Shown here: piece after piece, positions 25,269 to 32,159 of the stretch
Position numbering within the stretch: position 1 is the stretch's first letter
Layout: the number at the start of each line of letters is the position of its first letter
Origin: Streptomyces griseoruber
GTDB taxonomy: Bacteria; Actinomycetota; Actinomycetes; Streptomycetales; Streptomycetaceae
DNA length: 64,000 bases
NCBI RefSeq assembly: GCF_001514205.1
Contig: NZ_KQ948770.1
Coordinates: 62,001 to 126,000, forward strand
Reading direction: 5' to 3'
Program-made: the position numbers and the translations under genes
Notes under the pieces: generated by a model
The model's database searches: none
The model's input: the letters and a program-made list of their open reading frames with translations, nothing else
Told to the model about the DNA's origin: nothing

Positions 25269-25796
25269 GTGTACTTCGCCGCACTGCTCGCGCGCACCGA
25301 AGACGGGTGGGAAGCGAGCGACACAGAGCTCGACGATGTGGAGACCCTGTCGGATCTGGCCGACCTGGCCCGGGAAGCCACTCCCGACGAGGACACGGTG
25401 CTCGTGCTCATCGAGCAGGAGGACTCGTGGTTCGGTGTCGTCCGCATCGATGGCGAGGAAGACCCTCGCATCTACGTCTCCGACGCCGCTGCCGCCGCCC
25501 GCAGCTCGTACGGCGAGCTGCTGCTCACCGACGAACTGCTCGGAAGGGAGCCGGGTGACGACGACGACCTGGACTCCCTCGACCTCGACGGCACCGAGGA
25601 CGGAGAGGACGAGGACGACGACGAGGGCGGTGCCTCCGGTTCCGCCGAGGCCGTGCCGCACGGCCCGGTCGGCGACCCCGGGATCCTCGACGACCTCGGC
25701 GTCAGCGAGAAGGAGCTGAAGTCGCTGTCCGAGGACGCGCTCAGCGAGATCGCCGACGCCCTCGGCGCCTCGGAGGTCCTGGAGACCGTCCGCTGA
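25269..25796 (+). CDS. tRNA adenosine deaminase-associated protein
   Basis: GTG 25269 (VYFAALLARTEDGWEASDTE) has GGGAGAG 8 bases upstream and is preferred over ATG 25248. The 175-residue product is very acidic, with an Asp/Glu-rich middle (DDDDLDSLDLDGTEDGED) and a helical C-terminal part (GILDDLGVSEKELKSLSEDA). Actinobacterial genomes pair it with tadA, and here it ends 50 bases before it. Its biochemical role is not known to me. The pairing and the conserved N-terminus make the identification secure. Confidence 0.88.
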   Translation: MYFAALLARTEDGWEASDTELDDVETLSDLADLAREATPDEDTVLVLIEQEDSWFGVVRIDGEEDPRIYVSDAAAAARSSYGELLLTDELLGREPGDDDDLDSLDLDGTEDGEDEDDDEGGASGSAEAVPHGPVGDPGILDDLGVSEKELKSLSEDALSEIADALGASEVLETVR

Positions 25797-25846
25797 CCGC
25801 AGCCGAGGCGCCGCCTGACCCGGTACGCGATCCCTGGCGGGCCGCC

Positions 25847-26278
25847 ATGCGGCTCGCCCTGGACGAGGCCCGGCTGGCCGTCCGGGGCGGGGACGTCCCG
25901 GTCGGCGCCGTGGTGCTGGCTCCTGACGGCACGACGGTCCTCGCGGCCGGCCACAACGAACGCGAGGCCGGCGGTGATCCCACGGCCCACGCGGAGGTGC
26001 TCGCCATCCGGCGGGCGGCCGCGCGGCTCGGGGAGTGGCGGCTGACCGGTTGCACGCTCGTCGTCACGCTGGAGCCCTGCACGATGTGCGCCGGCGCGAT
26101 CGTGCAGTCCCGGGTGGACCGGGTCGTCTACGGCGCCCGCGACGACAAGGCGGGCGCGGCCGGCTCCCTGTGGGACGTCGTCCGCGACCGGCGGCTCAAC
26201 CACCGGCCCGAAGTCGTCGAAGGCGTTCTCGCCGACGAGTGCGCGGGACTCCTCACGGAGTTCTTCCGCACCCGCTGA
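25847..26278 (+). CDS. tadA: tRNA-specific adenosine deaminase
   Basis: It converts A34 to inosine in tRNA-Arg(ACG); that substrate tRNA is present in this window at 54366. The cytidine/deoxycytidylate deaminase motifs are complete: TAHAEV (catalytic His-Ala-Glu) and LEPCTMCAGAI (zinc-binding PCxxC). The 143-residue length is normal. The frame is open for 16 more codons upstream, but those lack a standard start with a ribosome binding site, so ATG 25847 is used; the true N-terminus might lie slightly earlier. Forms an operon with the acidic associated protein. Confidence 0.94.
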   Translation: MRLALDEARLAVRGGDVPVGAVVLAPDGTTVLAAGHNEREAGGDPTAHAEVLAIRRAAARLGEWRLTGCTLVVTLEPCTMCAGAIVQSRVDRVVYGARDDKAGAAGSLWDVVRDRRLNHRPEVVEGVLADECAGLLTEFFRTR

Positions 26279-26335
26279 CGACCTCCACGAATACCGATTT
26301 CAAACCACGCCCCCGCGTGCTGTAAGGTCTCCCTC

Positions 26336-26420
26336 GGTAGCGTGTCCGAGCGGCCGAAGGAGCTCGCCTCGAAAGCGAGTGTGGCGCAAGTCACCGAGGG
26401 TTCAAATCCCTCCGCTACCG
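26336..26420 (+). tRNA. tRNA-Ser (anticodon CGA)
   Basis: Arms GGTAGCG/CGCTACC pair, anticodon loop CTCGAAA gives CGA (decodes UCG), a long variable arm is present, and the T-arm reads GGTTCAAATCC. CCA is not encoded. The acceptor stem's 3' strand overlaps the stop codon of the minus-strand gene ending at 26415. Confidence 0.95.
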
Positions 26421-26669
26421 CGCTTGAGCGAAGGGCTCGGTCCGCTGGATCGGGCCCTTTGCCGTGTCCGCTATCGGCTTCTTGCCGAAGTAGGTCCAGA
26501 GCAGGGCGGCGCAGACCGAGCCGTTGAGCAGGAAGAGCAGCCACAGCAGCTTCGGTACGAAGCGCACGCGCTCCGCGGGGGTGCGGACGCAGTCGAGCAG
26601 CGCCCACAGCGTGATGGCGGCGACCAGGGCGATCAGGACGAGGGCCGGCAGGTCCATCAGGTGCAGCAC
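26415..26669 (-). CDS. PLD-nuclease N-terminal-like small membrane protein
   Basis: The 84-residue product has two membrane segments: LVLIALVAAITLWALLDCVR and LLWLLFLLNGSVCAALLWTY, with FVPKLLW between. This is the small PLDc_N-type module found alone in many actinomycetes. GTG 26669 has AAGGGAG 7 bases upstream. The stop codon (26415-26417) lies within the antisense of the tRNA-Ser(CGA) acceptor stem, so the last codons are constrained by the tRNA sequence. Function unknown. Confidence 0.8.
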   Translation of the reverse strand: MLHLMDLPALVLIALVAAITLWALLDCVRTPAERVRFVPKLLWLLFLLNGSVCAALLWTYFGKKPIADTAKGPIQRTEPFAQAR

Positions 26670-26867
26670 GTGTCTTCTCCCTTGCTGGGGCAGTGGCTCG
26701 GTTCGGCGTTCACCCCCTCATCGGACGAGGCCTCCCGATCGGTTCACGGACGCGCGAAAAAAGTTCACGGGCACGCCGCACCCGCTCAAAAGCGGTGTGG
26801 AAATCGCACTTACGGTTACACTCGCCGCCGTCAACAGGGGCCCAGCGGCCATGACAGGGGAGGCCAG

Positions 26868-27044
26868 GTGGCGGTGAACGCCAAGAAGATCGCCGTCTAC
26901 ATACTCGTGGTCTTCGCGCTGTACGTGATCATCACGGACCCGTCCAGGGCGGCGGACTACGTCCAGATAGGCTTCGAGGGCATATCGGACGCCGCCAAGG
27001 CCATCGGCGACTTCTTCACCTGGCTCGCCAACGGGGCCCACTAG
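26868..27044 (+). CDS. Small membrane protein, 58 residues
   Basis: GTG 26868 (or GTG 26874) follows GGGGAGG. The product VAVNAKKIAVYILVVFALYV has one N-terminal membrane helix and then a short amphipathic tail (DYVQIGFEGISDAAKAIGDF, FTWLANG). I recall this as a conserved Streptomyces small protein of unknown role between tadA and the sigF region. Confidence 0.75.
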   Translation: MAVNAKKIAVYILVVFALYVIITDPSRAADYVQIGFEGISDAAKAIGDFFTWLANGAH

Positions 27045-27078
27045 CCGCCGGGCCCAGCAGCACGCATCGGGAGTGCCC

Positions 27079-27372
27079 ATGATCCGCCACCTGGTCCTGT
27101 TCAAGCTGAACGAGGGCGTCGAGCGCGACGACCCCCGCGTAGCCGAGGGCGAGGCGGCCTTCCGGGCGCTCGGCGGGCAGATCGAGGAGCTGGCCTTCTG
27201 GGAACTGGGCTGGAACATCAGCGAGCGGCCCATCGCCTACGACTTCGCGATCAACTCGGCGGTCGAGGACGCGGACGCCCTGAAGCGGTACATCGAGCAC
27301 CCGGCGCACCAGGCGGGCGTCGCCCTGTGGCAGGAGTTCGCCACCTGGGTGGTCGCCGACTACCCGTTCTGA
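27079..27372 (+). CDS. Dabb-family (stress-responsive A/B barrel) protein
   Basis: The 97-residue product begins MIRHLVLFKLNEGVERDDPR and contains WELGWNISERPIAYDFAINS and YIEHPAHQAGVALWQEFATW, the strand and HP..H features of the dimeric alpha-beta barrel domain. Members are small, dimeric and mostly of unknown function. ATG 27079 with GGGAG 7 bases upstream is preferred to GTG 27073. Confidence 0.88.
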   Translation: MIRHLVLFKLNEGVERDDPRVAEGEAAFRALGGQIEELAFWELGWNISERPIAYDFAINSAVEDADALKRYIEHPAHQAGVALWQEFATWVVADYPF

Positions 27373-27390
27373 GCCGCACCCACAGAGCTG

Positions 27391-27422
27391 GAGAGCCCCC
27401 CGCCGTCCGGCGGGGGGCTCTC
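27391..27422 (+). terminator. Perfect 14-bp hairpin after the Dabb gene
   Basis: gagagccccccgcc and ggcggggggctctc pair exactly around GTCC, 18 bases after the stop codon. It is a strong transcription terminator separating the Dabb gene from the sigma factor gene. Confidence 0.85.
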
Positions 27423-27551
27423 GCGTGTCTCCTGCCCCAACTTCTCCCTCAACACGGTGTTATGGGGTGCTTGCACACAGTGCACATGTCTTGTGATGCT
27501 ATGACCGCTTTTGACGGATGAGTGGATCGATGTCGTTGACCTGACGAAGAG

Positions 27552-28385
27552 GTGGCGTTGACCGTGTCGGCCAGTACTGCGCCCCCTCAGGAAGAGGCCC
27601 CGGCCCCGGGTCCCGAGCGGCGCCGCGGCGCCGACACCCGGGCGCTCACCCAGGTGCTCTTCGCGGAGCTCAAGGAGCTCCAGCCGGGCACCCCGGAGCA
27701 CAACCGGGTCCGCGGGGCGCTCATCGAGGCCAATCTCCCGCTCGTGCGCTACGCGGCCGCCCGGTTCCGCTCCCGCAACGAGCCGATGGAGGACGTCGTC
27801 CAGGTCGGCACCATCGGACTGATCAACGCCATCGACCGCTTCGACCCGGAACGGGGCGTGCAGTTCCCGACCTTCGCGATGCCGACCGTCGTCGGCGAGA
27901 TCAAGCGCTACTTCCGGGACAACGTCCGCACGGTCCACGTACCACGCCGGCTGCACGAGCTGTGGGTGCAGGTGAACAGCGCGACCGAGGACCTGACCAC
28001 CGCCTTCGGCCGCACCCCGACCACCGCCGAGATCGCCGAGCGGCTGCGCATCGGCGAGGACGAGGTCCTGTCCTGCATCGAGGCGGGGCGGTCGTACCAC
28101 GCGACCTCCCTGGAGGCCGCCCAGGAGGGTGACGGACTGCCGGGCCTGCTGGACCGCCTCGGCTACGAGGACCCGGCCCTGGACGGCGTCGAACACCGCG
28201 ATCTCGTCCGCCATCTCCTGGTCCAACTCCCGGAACGCGAACAGAGAATCCTTCTGCTGCGCTATTACAGCAATCTCACGCAGTCTCAGATCAGCGCGGA
28301 ACTCGGCGTCTCACAGATGCACGTTTCCCGGCTACTCGCGCGTAGCTTCCAGCGACTGCGTTCCGCGAACCGTATCGAGGCCTAG
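27552..28385 (+). CDS. sigF: SigB/SigF/SigG-type RNA polymerase sigma factor
   Basis: The 277-residue protein has sigma regions 2-4 of the B/F/G class: LPLVRYAAARFRSRNEPMED then VVQVGTIGLINAIDRFDPER (2.2-2.4), TFAMPTVVGEIKRYFRDNVR (2.4/3.0), a region 3 with TPTTAEIAERL, and region 4 HTH TQSQISAELGVSQMHVSRLL. It lacks region 1.1. Position (downstream of tadA and tRNA-Ser, upstream of a near-identical paralogue) matches S. coelicolor sigF as I remember it, a late-sporulation sigma factor; that symbol is by synteny, not comparison. The start GTG 27552 is uncertain; GTG 27564 is possible. Confidence 0.85.
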   Translation: MALTVSASTAPPQEEAPAPGPERRRGADTRALTQVLFAELKELQPGTPEHNRVRGALIEANLPLVRYAAARFRSRNEPMEDVVQVGTIGLINAIDRFDPERGVQFPTFAMPTVVGEIKRYFRDNVRTVHVPRRLHELWVQVNSATEDLTTAFGRTPTTAEIAERLRIGEDEVLSCIEAGRSYHATSLEAAQEGDGLPGLLDRLGYEDPALDGVEHRDLVRHLLVQLPEREQRILLLRYYSNLTQSQISAELGVSQMHVSRLLARSFQRLRSANRIEA

Positions 28386-28755
28386 CGAAACGTGGGGACG
28401 CGGGAGCACGGCCGTATGCACAGGCGCACAGGCAGGGCGCACGCATAGGGCGCACGGCTCTGGTTACGTCATCCGATGGGTGTTCGCAAGCAGGAGCGAG
28501 TAGTCACCGGTGAGAGCGAATCCCTCACCAAGGCACTTCCCGACATATCTGCGCTGAAAAACCGTCACACCCTCTGTTTCCAGGGCCGATTCGTCACTGT
28601 GATGTCGACATGTCACTACAGCGTGTTGCCGACATGTGACATTCTCCTGGAAGCGCGTTTGCCGGGGCTTCGGCTCCGGTATTCAGGTGAGGGCTGACGT
28701 TCTCCACTGGCGGAGAACGAACGCCGCGACCGTCCCGCGACCCAAAGGGGGTGGC
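28386..28755 (+). other. Promoter-bearing spacer between the two sigma genes
   Basis: No gene is seen in these 370 bases. A repeated cgacatgt (near 28607 and 28631, with gacatgtgac) stands out as a possible regulator site. The spacer is long for an operon, which suggests the second sigma gene has its own promoter. Confidence 0.4.
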
Positions 28756-29661
28756 ATGTCCGCAGACCAGGGCAGCTCGAAGGTGCTCACGCTCACGAAG
28801 AGCGAGACCGAGCCCGTCGCGTCTGTCGAGCCCGATGTGCTCGACGACGTCACGGCCCTCGAGGCCGCCGCGCCGGCTCCGGCCCTCCCGTCCTCCGGTG
28901 CCATCGACACCCGCACCCTGTCCCGCTCCCTGTTCCTGCGACTGGCCGCACTCGACGAGAACAGCCCCGAACGGGTCTACGTCCGGGACACCCTCATCGA
29001 GCTCAACCTCCCGCTCGTCCGCTACGCCGCCGCCCGCTTCCGCTCGCGCAACGAGCCGATGGAGGACATCGTCCAGGTCGGCACGATCGGCCTGATCAAG
29101 GCCATCGACCGCTTCGACTGCGAACGCGGCGTGGAGTTCCCGACGTTCGCGATGCCGACGGTCGTGGGCGAGATCAAGCGGTTCTTCCGCGACACCTCGT
29201 GGTCCGTCCGCGTCCCGCGCCGGCTCCAGGAGCTGCGCCTGGCCCTCACCAAGGCCAGCGACGAGCTCTCCCAGAAGCTCGACCGCTCGCCGACGGTCGC
29301 CGAACTCGCCGCGGTCCTCGGCGTCTCCGAGGAGGACGTGGTCGACGGCCTGGCCGTCGGCAACGCGTACACGGCCTCCTCGCTGGACTCCCCGGCCCCC
29401 GAGGACGACGGCGGCGAGGGCTCCCTGGCCGACCGCCTCGGCTACGAGGACACGGCCCTGGAGGGCGTGGAGTACCGGGAGTCGCTCAAGCCCCTGCTCG
29501 CGAAGCTCCCGCCGCGCGAGCGCCGCATCATCATGCTGCGCTTCTTCGCCAACATGACGCAGTCCCAGATCGGCGAGGAGGTCGGCATCTCGCAGATGCA
29601 CGTCTCCCGCCTTCTGACCCGGACCCTGGCCCAGCTCCGCGAGGGCCTGATCTCGGACTGA
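28756..29661 (+). CDS. sigN: SigB/SigF/SigG-type sigma factor, tandem paralogue
   Basis: The 301-residue product shares the same regions: LPLVRYAAARFRSRNEPMED then IVQVGTIGLIKAIDRFDCER, TFAMPTVVGEIKRFFRDTSW, TVAELAAVLGVSEEDVVDGL (region 3), and TQSQIGEEVGISQMHVSRLL (region 4). The N-terminal ~45 residues are longer and acidic. It is clearly a duplication of the upstream gene. By position it corresponds to S. coelicolor sigN, linked to aerial development, as far as I recall. ATG 28756 has AAAGGGGG upstream; the frame extends further upstream without a family-like sequence. Confidence 0.83.
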   Translation: MSADQGSSKVLTLTKSETEPVASVEPDVLDDVTALEAAAPAPALPSSGAIDTRTLSRSLFLRLAALDENSPERVYVRDTLIELNLPLVRYAAARFRSRNEPMEDIVQVGTIGLIKAIDRFDCERGVEFPTFAMPTVVGEIKRFFRDTSWSVRVPRRLQELRLALTKASDELSQKLDRSPTVAELAAVLGVSEEDVVDGLAVGNAYTASSLDSPAPEDDGGEGSLADRLGYEDTALEGVEYRESLKPLLAKLPPRERRIIMLRFFANMTQSQIGEEVGISQMHVSRLLTRTLAQLREGLISD

Positions 29662-29675
29662 GGTCCGGGACCACG

Positions 29676-29745
29676 GGTTCCCGACCGGGAGTTCCCGACC
29701 GGGAGTTCCCGGCCATGGGTTCCCGACCGGGAGTTCTCTGCCGAG
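29676..29745. repeat. Short tandem/inverted repeat after the sigma gene
   Basis: The motif cccgaccgggagttc occurs three times with a degenerate fourth copy, interleaved with gggttccc. Each unit can fold on its own (CCCG/CGGG). It may act as a terminator for the sigma gene. Confidence 0.6.
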
Positions 29746-29782
29746 GGTTCCTTACTGACGCACCGTCAGCCACACTGTCGCG

Positions 29783-30523
29783 ATGCGCGCGACACCGGAA
29801 GGAACGTCAGAACGGTCACGCGGCCGTCGGCGCGCCCTGTGGGGCCTGTCGGCGGCCGTCGCCGTCGCGGCGGGGGCGGCGGGCGCCCTCGGGGTGTACG
29901 GCGGCGGCGGGCACGGGCGGGATTACGTCGCGGTCGGCACCGGCGGGAGACCGCCGTCGGCGGGGCCCACGGGAGGCGTACGGCTGGTGCCGCTCGACGA
30001 GCCGGCGGACATCGGCCCGTCCCCGTCACAAGCGGCGAGAACTCCGGGCGTCCCCGGGACATCGGCGGCCGGGCCGCCCTCGACGGGGGCCGACCCACCG
30101 GCACGGAGCAAGAGCACAAGCACGGGCACGGGCACGGGCACACCGCCGCAGACCCCGGGCTCTCCTCACCCGGCCGGGACCCCGTCCCCGACACCCACGC
30201 CCACCGGGACGACCGGCCCCGCCGCCCTCCTCACGAGCGACCCGGTACGCACCCCGGCCGAGCACCGCTGGTGCGAGGACGTGACGCTGACCTTCCGCAA
30301 CCCGGGCGGATCCCCGGTGCGTTCGGGCGCGGTCACCTTCGGGACGCACGTCATCGACGCCCTCGGCATCGACTGGTCCACCGTCGAGTCGACGGTGGAG
30401 CTCCCCGCGCCCCTCGCTCCCGGTGAGAAGAAGGAGCGGACCTGGACGGTGTGTGTCGAGGCCTGGAGGGTGCCGCTGGGGATGCGGGTGGAGACGCGGG
30501 ACGTGTCCGTGCGGTGGGAGTAG
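29783..30523 (+). CDS. Membrane-anchored secreted protein with Pro/Thr-rich stalk
   Basis: ATG 29783 gives a basic start, one membrane segment (ALWGLSAAVAVAAGAAGALG), a long Pro/Thr/Ser/Gly-rich stalk (residues of about 45-150, TGTGTGTPPQTPGSPHPAGT), and a compact C-terminal domain with two cysteines: WCEDVTLTFRNPGGSPVRSG, then VTFGTHVIDALGIDWSTVES and RTWTVCVEAWRVPLGMRVET. This is the layout of a surface-displayed beta-sandwich domain. No family name is recognised. It may be monocistronic. Confidence 0.75.
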   Translation: MRATPEGTSERSRGRRRALWGLSAAVAVAAGAAGALGVYGGGGHGRDYVAVGTGGRPPSAGPTGGVRLVPLDEPADIGPSPSQAARTPGVPGTSAAGPPSTGADPPARSKSTSTGTGTGTPPQTPGSPHPAGTPSPTPTPTGTTGPAALLTSDPVRTPAEHRWCEDVTLTFRNPGGSPVRSGAVTFGTHVIDALGIDWSTVESTVELPAPLAPGEKKERTWTVCVEAWRVPLGMRVETRDVSVRWE

Positions 30524-30532
30524 GGGTGTCGG

Positions 30533-30733
30533 TTACTTCAGCGCCAGCCAGGCGACCGCCGCCACGATCGCCACGGCGGCGACGATGCCGATGATCAGGC
30601 CGATGCGGGGGCCGGCCGGCGCGGGCGCCTGACGGGAGGTGGCCTGGGGGCCGCCCTCGTCGACGAACGCGCGGAACATCTGGGTGCTGCCGGCGGGGTC
30701 GTGGTTGCCCTGCGGGCCCTGGGTGTTAGCCAT
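30533..30733 (-). CDS. Small tail-anchored membrane protein, 66 residues
   Basis: Mostly polar N-terminus (MANTQGPQGNHDPAGSTQMF, RAFVDEGGPQA) followed by one C-terminal membrane helix (GLIIGIVAAVAIVAAVAWLA), so it should be tail-anchored with the N-terminus in the cytoplasm. Convergent with the secreted-protein gene. I recall a conserved SCO-type protein of this form but no function. Confidence 0.75.
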   Translation of the reverse strand: MANTQGPQGNHDPAGSTQMFRAFVDEGGPQATSRQAPAPAGPRIGLIIGIVAAVAIVAAVAWLALK

Positions 30734-30815
30734 GGCCAGAGACCCTAGCGAAAACGGCGGCGACGGCCCAAGTGGGGGTCCCGCAAAGGCGCCCGCCGGG
30801 GCCCTGCACGGGGCC

Positions 30816-31451
30816 CTACAGGGTGCCCGCCTCCGGCCAGTTCGACCAGTGGGTGTTCGGCGGCAGGGTCGGGCGGTAGCGGGCCGGGTCCCCCGAGTCC
30901 AGCACCTCCGCCAGCAGGCGGAACGTCTCGTGGCCGCTGGGCAGGGTGTCCCAGAAGTCGTCGGGGTGGTTCCACTCCTCCAGCCTCAGCAGGAGCGGCA
31001 GGCCGGCGGGTATCTCCTCGCGCAGCTCCGTCTCGTCGGCCAGCAGCAGCTCCCGGTGGGCGGGGACCAGCTCCCGGAAGACCTCCTCCAGCGGTGCCCC
31101 GGCGCCGGCGGTCACCGTCAGCGGAGTGCCGCTCACCACGAGCGGGACGTCGCCGACGTACTTCTCGGCGCCCTCGGGGTCGATCTCGTCCATGTTGTCC
31201 ACCCGGTCCAGGAAGGCGCCGTAGCCGGGCCCTGAGCCGGTGAGGCAGTTGCCGTAGCGGTAGAGGACGCAGGACAGGCCCGCCTCGCGCGGGTTGTAGC
31301 CGAGGATCTCCACGACCATGGCCCAGCGCGCGGCGTCGCCGAAGAGGTGGAGGCGGACGTCGACCGGGTAGACGTAGCCGTTGTTCAGGTCGGGGAACGT
31401 TCCGTTGCCCGCGTGGAGGTCGAACTGGCCGAGGATCGACGAGGTCGTCAT
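30816..31451 (-). CDS. Conserved cytoplasmic protein (DUF7003-like)
   Basis: The 211-residue product starts MTTSSILGQFDLHAGNGTFP DLNNGYVYPVDVRLHLFGDA and continues with MVVEILGYNPREAGLSCVLY, RVDNMDEIDPEGAEKYVGDV, and ends WSNWPEAGTL. It is acidic and soluble with no signal peptide. I believe this is a DUF7003-type protein, but the number is from memory. Function unknown. The two adjacent ATG codons at 31454 and 31451 are equivalent starts. It is divergent from the marR gene. Confidence 0.8.
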   Translation of the reverse strand: MTTSSILGQFDLHAGNGTFPDLNNGYVYPVDVRLHLFGDAARWAMVVEILGYNPREAGLSCVLYRYGNCLTGSGPGYGAFLDRVDNMDEIDPEGAEKYVGDVPLVVSGTPLTVTAGAGAPLEEVFRELVPAHRELLLADETELREEIPAGLPLLLRLEEWNHPDDFWDTLPSGHETFRLLAEVLDSGDPARYRPTLPPNTHWSNWPEAGTL

Positions 31452-31569
31452 CATGCGCCCACCCTAGGGCGGGCCACTGACAATCCCGTGATCAGCCCAT
31501 CCACCTGCACATTTACCCCAGCAATACGTGCCTTTGCCAAGTTTTTGCGGCACCTCGCCCCCGCTTTAT

Positions 31570-31611
31570 TTGCCTGCAGCAACCAACCACTCTTATGGTT
31601 GCCCCAAGCAA
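31570..31611. promoter_or_regulatory. Two TTGC-N5-GCAA operator boxes upstream of marR
   Basis: TTGCctgcaGCAA at 31570-31582 and TTGCcccaaGCAA at 31599-31611 have the same half-sites and spacer length, 29 bp (almost three helical turns) apart. The second ends 16 bases before the marR ATG. They fit paired binding sites for the MarR product, covering the marR-exporter promoter. Confidence 0.6.
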
Positions 31612-31627
31612 CGAACAGGGAGGTGTG

Positions 31628-32146
31628 ATGGCCGCGCAGGCGCAGTACGAGGAACTGGCGCGTCAGCTCAGTGCCTTCGGAGTGGTGAAGCGGGACCTCG
31701 GGCGGATCATGCCGGCCGTGTGCTCCCCCGGCTCCGCCGCCGTGCTGACCCTCCTCGGCCGCCACGGGGACATGCGCATGAGCAATCTCTCCGAGCTGCT
31801 CGCGGTGGACATGTCGGTGACCAGCCGGCATGTCGCGCACCTCGCCGAGCGGGGCTGGATCGACCGTTCCCCGGACCCGGCGGACAGGCGCTCCCGCATC
31901 CTGCACCTCACCCCCGAGGGCCGCACGGTGCTCGCCGAGCTCTACCGGCGCAGCGTGGCCCTGCTGGCGGAGCGCCTGAGCGACTGGACCGACGACGAGA
32001 TCGGCCAGCTCATCCGGCTGATGAGCCGGCTGCGCGCCGGCTTCGGCGACGGCCGGAGCACCCTGCACCGGCCGCCCCCGCCGCCGGCGCCTCCCTCGCG
32101 TCCAGCGCCTCCCCCGTTGCACGAGACCACCCGTACACCCGCGTAA
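31628..32146 (+). CDS. MarR-family transcriptional regulator
   Basis: The 172-residue winged-helix protein has the MarR core: LTLLGRHGDMRMSNLSELLA VDMSVTSRHVAHLAERGWID (recognition helix) and RSPDPADRRSRILHLTPEGR (wing, DxRxR motif), with dimerisation helices at both ends and a Pro-rich tail of about 25 residues. ATG 31628 follows AGGGAGG at optimal spacing. The exporter gene starts 13 bases after its stop, so the two form an operon. The repressor probably controls its own expression and the exporter through the boxes at 31570-31611. Confidence 0.93.
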   Translation: MAAQAQYEELARQLSAFGVVKRDLGRIMPAVCSPGSAAVLTLLGRHGDMRMSNLSELLAVDMSVTSRHVAHLAERGWIDRSPDPADRRSRILHLTPEGRTVLAELYRRSVALLAERLSDWTDDEIGQLIRLMSRLRAGFGDGRSTLHRPPPPPAPPSRPAPPPLHETTRTPA

Positions 32147-32159
32147 GAGAAGGAAGTCC

